Source of the DNA: Sphingomonas aracearum
GTDB taxonomy: Bacteria > Pseudomonadota > Alphaproteobacteria > Sphingomonadales > Sphingomonadaceae
Direction of reading: 5' to 3'
Length of the DNA stretch: 64,000 nucleotides
Assembly: GCF_003345355.1 (NCBI RefSeq)
Contig: NZ_QQNB01000002.1
Coordinates: forward strand, 310,001 to 374,000
In this document: in pieces, positions 41,453-49,912 of the stretch
Layout of the letters: each line of letters starts with the position of its first letter
How positions within the stretch are numbered: position 1 is the stretch's first letter
Notes under the pieces: generated by a model
What the model was told of the DNA's origin: nothing
Seen by the model: only the letters and a program-made list of their open reading frames with translations
The model's database searches: none
Program-made: the position numbers and the translations under genes

Positions 41453-42580
41453 ATGCCCCTCTACCTCAACGACGAACAGACCATGCTCCGCGACACCGCG
41501 CGCGATTTCGTCGCCGATGCCGCCCCCGTTCGTCACCTGCGCGAGCTTCGCGACAGCAAGAACCCCGACGGGTTCAGCCGCGACCTGTGGAAGCAGTTCG
41601 CGGAAATGGGCTTCACCGGCATCCTGATCGGCGAGGATCAGGGCGGCCTGGGTCTGGGCCATGTCGAGGCCGGCGTGGTGCTGGAGGAGATCGGCCGCAA
41701 CCTCACCCCCTCCCCCTTTCTCGCCACGGCCGTGGCCGCGGTGGAGGCGCTCAAGGGCAGCGCGCAGGCCGAGCGACGCTTTCCCGGCATCCTTTCGGGC
41801 GAGACGATCGCCGCCCTCGCTCTCGATGAGGGCGCCAAGTTCCGCGACACCGTCGGCCTCAAGGCCGAGCGCTCCGGCAACGGGTTCAAGCTCACCGGCA
41901 CCAAGCAGTTCGTCACCCACGGCCATGTCGCCGATTTCCTGATCGTCTCGGCCCGCACCGCGGGCGCGGCGGCCGACGCGGAGGGCGTCACCCTGTTCGC
42001 GATCGACAAGGGCGCGGCCGGCCTCTCCGCGGAGGCCGAGCGGCTGGCCGACTCGAGCGTCGCCGCGCGCCTCACGCTCGAGGGCGTCGAAGTCGACGCC
42101 GACGCGGTGATCGGCGAGGTGGATGGCGGGCGCGGCCTGCTCGATCGGCTGCTTGCCGCTGGCCGTGCGGGCGCCTCGGCCGAGCTGCTCGGCGTCGGCG
42201 CCGGCGCGATGGACATGACCGTCGGCTACCTCAAGGAGCGCAAGCAGTTCGGCGTGACGATCGGCAGCTTCCAGGCGCTCCAGCATCGCGCCGCCCACCT
42301 CTATTCCGAGCTGGAGGTCGCGCGCGCCGCTGTCCTCAAGGCACAGCAACTGCTGGATGCGGCCGACCCGAAGGCCGACGAGGCGGTTCCCGTCGCCAAG
42401 GCGATGAGCAGCCTGGCCACGGCGCTCAGCGTGCAGGAAGGCGTGCAGATGCATGGCGGCATCGGCATGACCGACGAATATGACATCGGCTTCTACATGA
42501 AGCGCCACCGCGTGCTTGCCGAGATGTTCGGCGACGCGAACTACCACGCCGACAAGCTCGCGCGCGCCGCCGGATATTGA
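41453..42580 (+). CDS. Acyl-CoA dehydrogenase, partner-subunit-like (no catalytic Glu)
   Basis: This 375-residue acyl-CoA dehydrogenase fold has the N-terminal helical domain (LGLGHVEAGVVLEEIGRN), the middle beta domain (TGTKQFVTHGHVADF) and the C-terminal VQMHGGIGMTDEYDIGFYMKR. In the place of the usual YEGT-type catalytic Glu it reads EMFGDANYH. This pattern is known from one chain of the alpha2beta2 FadE dehydrogenases of steroid side-chain breakdown. AGGAA lies 8 bases before ATG 41453, just after the repeat. Confidence 0.9.
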   Translation: MPLYLNDEQTMLRDTARDFVADAAPVRHLRELRDSKNPDGFSRDLWKQFAEMGFTGILIGEDQGGLGLGHVEAGVVLEEIGRNLTPSPFLATAVAAVEALKGSAQAERRFPGILSGETIAALALDEGAKFRDTVGLKAERSGNGFKLTGTKQFVTHGHVADFLIVSARTAGAAADAEGVTLFAIDKGAAGLSAEAERLADSSVAARLTLEGVEVDADAVIGEVDGGRGLLDRLLAAGRAGASAELLGVGAGAMDMTVGYLKERKQFGVTIGSFQALQHRAAHLYSELEVARAAVLKAQQLLDAADPKADEAVPVAKAMSSLATALSVQEGVQMHGGIGMTDEYDIGFYMKRHRVLAEMFGDANYHADKLARAAGY

Positions 42581-42584
42581 GGCG

Positions 42585-43481
42585 ATGGACAAGCCCGATC
42601 CCACGCCCGAACAATTGACCCGGGGCCTGATCGACCTCCTCGACGTCGAGCAGCTGGATGTCGACCTGTTCCGCGGCGCACGGCTGCCCGGCGGACGGGG
42701 ACGGGTGTTCGGCGGGCAGGTGATCGGGCAGGCGCTGCAGGCGGCGCAGCGCTCCACCGAGGGCAAGGACGCGCACTCGCTGCACGCCTATTTCATGCGC
42801 GCCGGCGACGATGCGCTGCCGATCCTGTTCCGCGTCGTGCGCGACTTCGACGGCAAGAGCTTCGCCACGCGGCGCGTGATCGCCACGCAGAACGGCCAGC
42901 CGATCCTCAATCTCGCCGCCAGCTTCCAGGTTCCCGAAGAAGGCTTTCACCATCAGGCCGAGATGCCGGCGAACATCCCGCCGCCCGAGGAGCTGAAGTC
43001 CGAAAAGGAACTGCGCGCCGAAGCCGCCGAGCAGTTGCCGGAAAAGCTGCGTTCCGCCTTTCTCCGCCGCTCGAACCCGATCGACGTGCGGCCGCTCTAC
43101 CCACGCAGCTGGTTCCACCCGGTGAAGCGCGAGCCGGTGAACTATAGCTGGTTCCGCATCGTCTCGGCGGTGGGCGACGACCCGGCGCTGCACCGTGCGA
43201 TCCTCGCTTACGCCAGCGACATGGCGCTGATGGCGACGAGCATGATGCCGCATGGCGTCAACTGGATGACGCCGGGCATGCAGTCCGCCAGCCTCGACCA
43301 TGCCTTGTGGATTCACGAGCCGTTCCGCGCCGACGAATGGCTGCTCTATGCCACCGACAGCCCCTGGGCCGGCCATGCCCGGGGCATGAACCGGGGCCAG
43401 ATCTTCACGCGCGACGGGCGGCTGGTCGCCAGCGTCGCGCAGGAAGGCCTGATCCGGCAGCGCCAGCCGAAGGATCAGTAG
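42585..43481 (+). CDS. tesB: Acyl-CoA thioesterase II
   Basis: This 298-residue double-hotdog enzyme hydrolyses acyl-CoA to free acid and CoA. It shows GGRGRVFGGQVIGQAL, HSLHAYFMRAGD in the first hotdog, the Asp in YASDMALM, SLDHALWIHEPF and the Gln in SVAQEGLIRQR that form the catalytic set. It follows the second dehydrogenase by 4 bases and ends the plus arm of the cluster, overlapping the TonB-like gene by 7 bases tail to tail. It may recycle CoA when the pathway stalls. Confidence 0.93.
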   Translation: MDKPDPTPEQLTRGLIDLLDVEQLDVDLFRGARLPGGRGRVFGGQVIGQALQAAQRSTEGKDAHSLHAYFMRAGDDALPILFRVVRDFDGKSFATRRVIATQNGQPILNLAASFQVPEEGFHHQAEMPANIPPPEELKSEKELRAEAAEQLPEKLRSAFLRRSNPIDVRPLYPRSWFHPVKREPVNYSWFRIVSAVGDDPALHRAILAYASDMALMATSMMPHGVNWMTPGMQSASLDHALWIHEPFRADEWLLYATDSPWAGHARGMNRGQIFTRDGRLVASVAQEGLIRQRQPKDQ

Positions 43482-44683
43482 ATCGGCGCGTCCGGCTCGA
43501 TCGGCACCGGCTCGCCCGGCTGGTGCATCACGAAGCGTACCCGATCGATGCAACCGCTGGCGCCGACGGTGGAGGCGGCTTTCTGCATCGATTGGACCGT
43601 GCTGATCCCGGCGCGCCCGAAATCCTCGCTTGGTTCGGCGGCAAGCACCTTGGCGTTGCCGATCGCGCCCCAGGGCGCAACGTCGTAGGAGATCACCGCC
43701 CAGCCCTCGATCCCGCGACGGCGGTAATTGTCGGGGTAGGCAAGCCGGGGCGGTCGCACGCCCGGCGCCACCGCCTCGCATACGGGACTGTTCGTCGGGA
43801 ACATGTCACGCGCCGGCATTTCGGGTGCGGGCATCGGGTCCGCGACTTTCCAATAGGGGTACAGACACCCCGTGCGCGCTTCCCGACCGAAACGGGACTG
43901 GCTGACGGCGCGCCGGGACGCGGCATCCAGCGGGGTGGAGCGCGAGCCCGCCGCCGTGCGCACGTTCACCGGCTTGCCCGACCTATCGATGTCGAACGCC
44001 ACCATGCTCCACAGCGGGCGGCCCTGCTCGCCGGGCAGCGACCGGAAGTCCGGAAACGCGCGATTGAGGACCTGCAGTCGCGTCTTCGTGCAGGTGGCGC
44101 CTTCCGGCCGCACCCGGTCCCAGATGGCAGGCAGGCGCACGCTGTTCGTCGGAAACACCGTATAAGCCATTGCGAGCTCCACCGGCGCCTCGGCGATCGG
44201 CTGTCGCGTGACGTCGAACTGCACCGTGCAGTCCTGCCGCGCTGCGGGCGCGAAGCGGCTGGCGGCGAGCGCCGGGGCAAGATCGGGCGCCTCGTACAGC
44301 AAGGCGTCCGGCGCTGCCTTGATGCCCAGCGGTCGGCCGCCCGCATCCACCCGGAAGGTGAAGCGCACCGGCTTGCTGTTGCTCTGCGTTGTCCAGCTGA
44401 ACGCCGGCAGCGGATTGGGCGCACGCACCGCGGCGACCGGGTTGCCACCGCAGTGCACGGCGCCCGCTCGCCAGATCGCCAGTGCGGGCAACGCCGGCGG
44501 ATAGCGCGGCAGGATATGCGGCGCGGGCGGCGGGCCGGCCGACGGCGCCGCCGCTATCGGCGAAGGTGCGGGAGCAACCGGGGTCGGTGCCGGCGGCACC
44601 GGCGGGGGTGGCGTGGACTGCGCAACGGCGAGGCTGGAAAAGGCGACCGACGACCAACCAAGCAGCTTCCAGCGATCCCGCAT
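43475..44683 (-). CDS. Exported protein with two TonB-C-like domains
   Basis: This 402-residue protein has a signal peptide (MRDRWKLLGWSSVAFSSLAVAQ region), a Pro/Ala linker (PPPPVPPAPTPVAPAPS) and two segments that resemble TonB C-terminal domains, RFTFRVDAGGRPLGIK and MVAFDIDRSGKPVNVRTAAGS, with a third weaker one (WAVISYDVAPWGAIGNAKVL) near the end. Because the signal appears cleavable, it is probably a periplasmic protein and not an energy transducer. AAGGAGAGG precedes ATG 44683. It is 52 bases downstream of an SDR gene but has its own strong ribosome binding site. Confidence 0.75.
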   Translation of the reverse strand: MRDRWKLLGWSSVAFSSLAVAQSTPPPPVPPAPTPVAPAPSPIAAAPSAGPPPAPHILPRYPPALPALAIWRAGAVHCGGNPVAAVRAPNPLPAFSWTTQSNSKPVRFTFRVDAGGRPLGIKAAPDALLYEAPDLAPALAASRFAPAARQDCTVQFDVTRQPIAEAPVELAMAYTVFPTNSVRLPAIWDRVRPEGATCTKTRLQVLNRAFPDFRSLPGEQGRPLWSMVAFDIDRSGKPVNVRTAAGSRSTPLDAASRRAVSQSRFGREARTGCLYPYWKVADPMPAPEMPARDMFPTNSPVCEAVAPGVRPPRLAYPDNYRRRGIEGWAVISYDVAPWGAIGNAKVLAAEPSEDFGRAGISTVQSMQKAASTVGASGCIDRVRFVMHQPGEPVPIEPDAPIY

Positions 44684-44735
44684 GCGACCTCTCCTTGTGC
44701 CCCCCTTGTAACAGGAGAAAGGTGACAGGAAAGCG

Positions 44736-45533
44736 TCAGACGGCGGTCTTCCCATATTCCTGGCGGGTCACCGGGTGGCTGGACGAGAGCCCGCCGTCCA
44801 CGGCGATCGCCTGGCCGTTGACGTAGCTCGCATCGTCGGAGGCGAGGAACAGCGCGACGCGCGCCAGCTCCTCCGGCTGCGCGCCGCGGCGCAGCGGGTT
44901 GAGCCGCCCTACCCGGTCCATCTTGCCCGCCTCTCGCGCGTAATCGAAGGTCGGCTTGGTCATGCCCGTCTCGGTCAGGCCGGGGCAGATCGCGTTCACG
45001 CGCACGTTGCTGCCCGACAATTGCTGCGCCGAAACCTGGGCGAGGTTGATGACGCCGGCCTTGCTCGCCGAATAGGCCGGCGAGCCCGCGCCCGAGCGGA
45101 TACCGGCCACGCTGGCGGTCAGCACGATCGCGCCCCCGCCCCGTTCGGCGATGGGCGGCGCGCCGTGCTTGATCGCCAGGAACGGCCCGATCAGGTTCAC
45201 GCGCAACACCTCTGCAATCAACGCCACGTCCGTATCGAAGATGTTGGCCATGCCGCCCGAAATGCCGGCATTGGCGAACAGCACGTCGAGTCCGCCGAAC
45301 CGTTCTGCGGCGAGGCCGACCGTGCGCGTCACGTCCTCTTCGCTGCCCGCATCCATCCGGATGGCGACGGCCGTGCCGCCGGCGTCCGCGATCAGCTGTG
45401 CGGTCTCGTCCGCGCCCCCGGTCCTGTCGGCCACGACCACGCGGCCGCCCTCGGCGGCGAACTGCACCGCCGCCGCCCGGCCGATGCCGGAGCCTGCACC
45501 GGTGACGATGATCGACTTGCCCGCGAACCGCAT
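44736..45533 (-). CDS. Short-chain dehydrogenase/reductase (SDR)
   Basis: This 265-residue classical SDR has the NAD(P) motif [10 protein letters not shown] (residues of about 11-20) and NAGISGG, with catalytic Ser in TASVAGI and YSASK (Tyr-x-x-x-Lys). The C-terminal GQAIAVDGG is standard. An Asp (VADRTG) after the second strand suggests NAD. It is the last gene of the ACAD-ADH-kinase-SDR-SDR run, 12 bases from the preceding SDR. The substrate is probably a hydroxyacyl-CoA or a hydroxylated intermediate. Confidence 0.92.
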   Translation of the reverse strand: MRFAGKSIIVTGAGSGIGRAAAVQFAAEGGRVVVADRTGGADETAQLIADAGGTAVAIRMDAGSEEDVTRTVGLAAERFGGLDVLFANAGISGGMANIFDTDVALIAEVLRVNLIGPFLAIKHGAPPIAERGGGAIVLTASVAGIRSGAGSPAYSASKAGVINLAQVSAQQLSGSNVRVNAICPGLTETGMTKPTFDYAREAGKMDRVGRLNPLRRGAQPEELARVALFLASDDASYVNGQAIAVDGGLSSSHPVTRQEYGKTAV

Positions 45534-45545
45534 GCTCTTCTCCGA

Positions 45546-46310
45546 CTAGATCGTGACCCCGCCATCCACCACGATGGCTTGTCCGGTGACGTAGCGGCCG
45601 GCATCGGAAGCGAGGAACACCACCGCGCCGGCGATGTCGTCGGGCTCGCCCAGGCGGCGTAGCGGCGTGTGCTTGCTGGACCGCTCCTCGGCCTGCGGCG
45701 TGTCCCACAGCGCCCGCGCGAAGTCCGTCTTGATGAGGCCGGGCGCGATGCAGTTCACGCGCACATTGTCCGGCCCGTATTCCACCGCATAGTTGCGGGC
45801 CAGCTGGAAGTCCGCCGCCTTGGAGACGTTGTAGGCGCCGATCATCGGCGATCCGCGCAGGCCGCCGATCGAGGAGACGATGATGACCGCCCCGTCCTTC
45901 CGCTCGCGCATTTCCGGCACCACCATCTGGATCAGCCAGTGGTTGGACAGGATGTTGTTGTCGAGGATCTTGCGGAACTGTTCGTCCGCAATCCCCGCCA
46001 TCGGCCCGTAATAGGGGTTGGACGCGGCGTTGCAGACCAGCACGTCGATCCGGCCGAACGCCGTTCGCGTCTGATCCACCAGGTTCTGCAGCGCCTCCTT
46101 CGAGGAGATGCTCGCCACCACGGCAATCGCCGTGCCCTCGCCATGGCGGGCGTTGATCTCCGCGGCTACCGCGTCGCAGGCGTCCTGCTTGCGGCTGGAG
46201 ATGACCACCCTGGCGCCCTGCAACGCCATCTGCTCGGCCGCGGCCCGGCCGATGCCGCGCGACGATCCGGTGACGATGGCGACCTTGCCGGTCAGATCGA
46301 ACAGCGACAT
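45546..46310 (-). CDS. Short-chain dehydrogenase/reductase (SDR)
   Basis: This 254-residue classical SDR has TGSSRGIGRAAAEQM near the N-terminus and VCNAASNPYYGP, with catalytic Ser in VSSIGGLRG and YNVSK. ISSRK after the second strand suggests NADP. The start is ATG 46310, 20 bases after the phosphotransferase stop. It is of the type often annotated as SDR of acyl-CoA metabolism next to ACAD10/11-like genes, which fits this operon. Confidence 0.93.
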   Translation of the reverse strand: MSLFDLTGKVAIVTGSSRGIGRAAAEQMALQGARVVISSRKQDACDAVAAEINARHGEGTAIAVVASISSKEALQNLVDQTRTAFGRIDVLVCNAASNPYYGPMAGIADEQFRKILDNNILSNHWLIQMVVPEMRERKDGAVIIVSSIGGLRGSPMIGAYNVSKAADFQLARNYAVEYGPDNVRVNCIAPGLIKTDFARALWDTPQAEERSSKHTPLRRLGEPDDIAGAVVFLASDAGRYVTGQAIVVDGGVTI

Positions 46311-46330
46311 TCTACTTCTCCCCCGTATCG

Positions 46331-47377
46331 TCAGGCGCCGGCCTGCTGCGCGAAGTTCCAGGCCGCGGCTGCCAGCATCGGCACGCGCGCGGCATGCGCC
46401 TCTGCCTTGGCGTTGGAGGCATTGCCCTCCAGCCAGCGCTTCTTGATGCCCTGCACGATGCTCATCAGGCGGAACATGCCGAACGCGAAATACCAGTTGA
46501 GGTCCGGAATGCCGTCACGTCCCGTGGCCGCGCAGTACCGCTCCACCATCTGTTCCACGGTGGGGATGCCGCTGTCGCCGCCGGACAGCCCGGCAATGCC
46601 CGCTCCGCCGTTGGGCGGCGTGAACCAGTTCATCAGCAGGTAGCTGAAATCCGCCATGGGATCGCCGAGCGTCGACAATTCCCAGTCCAGCACCGCCTTC
46701 ACCCGCGGTTGGCCGGCATCGAAGATCATGTTGTCGATGCGATAGTCGCCATGGACGATGGAGGTACGCGTCTGCGGCGGCAGGGTGCGCGGCAGCCATT
46801 CGATCAGCCGCTCCACCTCGGGCAGCTCGTCGGTCTGCGCCAGCCGGTACTGCTTGGTCCAGCGACCCACCTGGCGCTCGAAATAGCTGCCCGGCTTGCC
46901 ATAGTCGCCAAGGCCCGCCGCCCCGAAATCGATGCCGTGCAGCTCGGCGAGGCGGTCGACGATCTCGTGGTAGATGGCGGTGCGCTGCGCCGGCGCCTGG
47001 TCCGGCAAGGCACCGTTCCAGTGCGTGACGCCCCCGACCATCTCCATCACATAAAAGGCGGAACCGATCACCGCCTCGTCCTCGCAAAGGCCGTAAGGAC
47101 GCGCGACCGGGAAGCCGGTCGGATGCAGGCCCGCGATCAGTCGGTACTCGCGCTCCACCGCATGCGCCGACGGCAGCAAAGGCCCGAACGGCTTGCGCCG
47201 CAGCACATAGGAGCCGCTTGCCGCATCGATGCGGTAGGTGGGATTGGATTGACCGCCGGGGAACTTGCCGTAGGTCAGCGGACCGGCAAAGCCCTCAACA
47301 TGCGCCTCCATCCACCCGGCGAGGCGATCGGCGTCGAGATCGTGCACCGTCTCGAGCGCACCGGGCGCGGCGATCAT
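46331..47377 (-). CDS. APH-family kinase, homologous to the N-terminal domain of ACAD10/ACAD11
   Basis: This 348-residue aminoglycoside-phosphotransferase-fold kinase has GGQSNPTYRI and YVLRRKPFGPLLPSAHAVEREY in the N-lobe, FYVMEMVGG at the hinge, the catalytic HGDYRIDN (about residues 209-216) and the metal motif DWE (about 231-233). The signature LRRKP-LLPSAH is the one seen in the kinase part of animal ACAD11 and in LvaA-like 4-hydroxyacyl-CoA kinases. The annotated start is ATG 47377; an in-frame TTG at 47404 would overlap the ADH stop. It lies two genes downstream of its presumed dehydrogenase partner. Confidence 0.85.
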   Translation of the reverse strand: MIAAPGALETVHDLDADRLAGWMEAHVEGFAGPLTYGKFPGGQSNPTYRIDAASGSYVLRRKPFGPLLPSAHAVEREYRLIAGLHPTGFPVARPYGLCEDEAVIGSAFYVMEMVGGVTHWNGALPDQAPAQRTAIYHEIVDRLAELHGIDFGAAGLGDYGKPGSYFERQVGRWTKQYRLAQTDELPEVERLIEWLPRTLPPQTRTSIVHGDYRIDNMIFDAGQPRVKAVLDWELSTLGDPMADFSYLLMNWFTPPNGGAGIAGLSGGDSGIPTVEQMVERYCAATGRDGIPDLNWYFAFGMFRLMSIVQGIKKRWLEGNASNAKAEAHAARVPMLAAAAWNFAQQAGA

Positions 47378-47396
47378 GCCGGCATCGTCGGCTGCC

Positions 47397-48479
47397 TCAG
47401 TCAAAGGTAATCACCGAACGGGCGGCATCGCCCTTGCGGAGTTCGTCGAACGCCTCGTTGATCCGGCTGAGCGGCAGGCGCTCGGCGATGATCGTGTCGA
47501 GGTCGAGCAATCCGCGCAGGTAGAAATCTACCAGGCGCGGGATGTCCACCGGGAACCGGTTCGAGCCCATCAGCCCGCCCTGCAGCTTCTTGCCGGACAG
47601 CAGGTCCAGCGCCGACAACGCGACCCCGCTGGCCAGCGGCATCATGCCCAGGATCGTGGCGGTGCCGCCCCGCCGCAGCACGTTCACCGCGGTCTTCGCC
47701 GACGCCTCGCGCCCGACCGCCTCGATCGCGTGGTGCACGCCGCCGCGGGTGAGTTCCACCACCTCGGCCACCACGTTCTCAGCGGTGGCGTCATAGCTGT
47801 GCGTCGCGCCCAGTTTCTCGGCAAGCGCGCGCTTTTCCGGCACGGGGTCGAGCGCGATGATCTTGCCCGCGCCGGCGATCCTGGCCGCATTCACCGCGGC
47901 CAGCCCGATCCCGCCGCAGCCGACCACGCACACCGTTTCGCCCGGCGTCACGTCGGTGGTGTTGAACACCGCGCCGGCACCGGTGGTCACCGCACAGCCG
48001 AGCAGCGCCGCGCGATCGAGCGGCATGTCCGGGTCGATCGCCACGCAGGCATGCTCGTGCACCAGCATCATCTCGGCATAGGCCGACAGGTTCAGCATCT
48101 GGTGCACGGGCTGGCCGTCCATGCTGAGCCGCGGCGTCGATCCCCGCGGCCGCTTGACGTCGTTGGCGATGCACAGCGACATGCGCCCGGTGACGCAGAA
48201 CTCGCAATGCCCGCAGAAGGCGGAAAGGCAGGTCACCACCGCATCGCCCGGCTTCACCGTGCGCACCTCGGACCCGACCGCCTCCACGATGCCCGCCGCC
48301 TCGTGCCCCGGAATGCCCGGCAGCGGCGTGGGATAGGCGCCGTCCACGAAGTGCAGGTCCGACCGGCAGACGCCGCAGGCGACGGTGCGGATCAGCACCT
48401 CGTGCGCGCCGGGCTTGTCGACCTGGACCTCGCGGATCTCCAGCGGCTGCTTCGCCTCGAACAGGACTGCGGCCTTCAT
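47397..48479 (-). CDS. Zinc-dependent alcohol dehydrogenase, class III-like
   Basis: This 360-residue medium-chain dehydrogenase binds catalytic zinc through CGVCRSD and PGHEAAG and structural zinc through CGHCEFCVTGRMSLC. The NAD loop is VVGCGGIGLAAV, with ALD as the NAD-selecting Asp. It oxidises an alcohol to an aldehyde or ketone. Its ATG shares one base with the ACAD stop (TGATG). In context it may feed an aldehyde, or handle a hydroxy group, of the same substrate. Confidence 0.92.
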   Translation of the reverse strand: MKAAVLFEAKQPLEIREVQVDKPGAHEVLIRTVACGVCRSDLHFVDGAYPTPLPGIPGHEAAGIVEAVGSEVRTVKPGDAVVTCLSAFCGHCEFCVTGRMSLCIANDVKRPRGSTPRLSMDGQPVHQMLNLSAYAEMMLVHEHACVAIDPDMPLDRAALLGCAVTTGAGAVFNTTDVTPGETVCVVGCGGIGLAAVNAARIAGAGKIIALDPVPEKRALAEKLGATHSYDATAENVVAEVVELTRGGVHHAIEAVGREASAKTAVNVLRRGGTATILGMMPLASGVALSALDLLSGKKLQGGLMGSNRFPVDIPRLVDFYLRGLLDLDTIIAERLPLSRINEAFDELRKGDAARSVITFD

Positions 48480-49771
48480 CAGCGGGACACCGCCATGTCG
48501 CCGCTGGAGAAGTCGCGCGCGGCTTCCGCCTTGTAGTCGGCATGTTTGCCGAATTCATGGCGCGCGATGGCGCGTGCATGCACCTCGTCCGGCCCGTCGG
48601 CAAAGCGCAGCGTGCGCAGGCTGGCCCAGGCATGCGCCAGGTGGAAGTCGTCGGAAACGCCGCCGCCGCCATGCGCCTGGATGGCATCGTCGAAGATCTG
48701 CAGGGCCATGGTCGGCGCCTGCACCTTGATCATCGCGATCTCCTGTTGCGCGCTCTTGTTGCCGGCACGATCCATCATGTCGGCCGCCTTCAGGCAGAGA
48801 AGGCGCGTCATCTCGATGTCGATGCGTGCGCGCGCCACGCGCATTTCCCAGATCGAATGGTCGGAAATGCGCTTGCCGAACGCGACGCGGCTTTGCAGCC
48901 GCTTGGCCATCGCCTCGAGCCCGGTCTCGGCGACGCCGATCGTGCGCATGCAATGGTGGATGCGGCCCGGCCCCAGGCGGCCTTGCGCGATCTCGAACCC
49001 GCGGCCTTCGCCGAGCAGCAGGTTCTCCACCGGCACGCGCACGTTTTCCAGCACCACTTCGCCGTGCCCGTGCGGCGCGTGATCATACCCGTACACCGAA
49101 AGCATGCGCTCGATGCGTACGCCGGGCGTGTCCATGGGCACCAGGATCTGGCTCTGCTGCGCGTGGCGCTTTGCCTCGGGATCGGTCTTGCCCATCACGA
49201 TCGCGACCTTGCAGCGGGGATCGCCCACCCCGCTGGACCACCATTTGCGGCCGTTGATGACATAATGGTCGCCGTCGCGCTCGATGCGGGTCTCGATGTT
49301 GGTGGCATCGGAGGAGGCGACCGCGGGCTCCGTCATCAGGAAGGCGGATCGGATCGTGCCGTCCATCAGCGGGCGGAGCCACTGCTCCTTCTGCTCGCGG
49401 GTGCCGTAGCGGTGGAACACCTCCATGTTGCCGGTGTCCGGCGCCGAGCAGTTGAAACACTCGCTGGCCCAGCCGACCTTGCCCATCTCCTCGGCGCAGA
49501 GCGCATATTCGAGGTTGGTGAGCTGCGTGCCCTCGAACTCGAACGTGTCGTCCACATGGCTCTGCCCGGAATGCGGCGGCATGAAGAAGTTCCACAGACC
49601 CTGCGCCCTAGCGATCTCCTTCACTTCCTCGATCACCGGGATCACCTTCCAGCGCTCCCCGCTGTGTGATTGCTCGTGATAGAGGTGCTGGCGCGGCCTG
49701 ATCTCCTTCTCGATGAAGGCCGCCACACGATCGCGGAAATACGTCTCGCGTTCGCTCAGCGTGAAATCCAT
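48479..49771 (-). CDS. Acyl-CoA dehydrogenase of the ACAD10/ACAD11 type
   Basis: This 430-residue flavoprotein is strikingly like the C-terminal part of animal ACAD11: [55 protein letters not shown] and the end [11 protein letters not shown], where Asp replaces the usual catalytic Glu. In P. putida the related LvaC acts with the kinase LvaA to convert 4-hydroxyacyl-CoA to 3-hydroxyacyl-CoA through a phosphorylated intermediate. It is the first gene of the minus arm and divergent from the TetR gene. ATG 49771 is chosen at the conserved MDFTLSE start. Confidence 0.88.
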   Translation of the reverse strand: MDFTLSERETYFRDRVAAFIEKEIRPRQHLYHEQSHSGERWKVIPVIEEVKEIARAQGLWNFFMPPHSGQSHVDDTFEFEGTQLTNLEYALCAEEMGKVGWASECFNCSAPDTGNMEVFHRYGTREQKEQWLRPLMDGTIRSAFLMTEPAVASSDATNIETRIERDGDHYVINGRKWWSSGVGDPRCKVAIVMGKTDPEAKRHAQQSQILVPMDTPGVRIERMLSVYGYDHAPHGHGEVVLENVRVPVENLLLGEGRGFEIAQGRLGPGRIHHCMRTIGVAETGLEAMAKRLQSRVAFGKRISDHSIWEMRVARARIDIEMTRLLCLKAADMMDRAGNKSAQQEIAMIKVQAPTMALQIFDDAIQAHGGGGVSDDFHLAHAWASLRTLRFADGPDEVHARAIARHEFGKHADYKAEAARDFSSGDMAVSR

Positions 49772-49820
49772 GCCACCGCTCCTCGCTTTATGCTTCTCGA
49801 GGGGCGGGGTAGACCATACC

Positions 49821-49837
49821 CGCTTTTCGGTAAAGCG
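49821..49837. promoter_or_regulatory. Palindrome CGCTTT-N5-AAAGCG, candidate operator
   Basis: A perfect inverted repeat with 6-base arms lies in the 141-base gap between the divergent ACAD and TetR genes, just upstream of a -10-like TATGGT (49813-49818 on the minus strand). A second, weaker inverted repeat, AAGGG/CCCTT, lies at 49878-49892 near the TetR start. Both are suited to binding by the tandem TetR protein; this is inference from position. Confidence 0.45.
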
Positions 49838-49912
49838 ACTTTGCACGAACATCCCGCTGCGTCGCGGCACGTCCGAAAAGGGACTGCCCCTTCAAAAGGA
49901 AGTTGCTAGACC

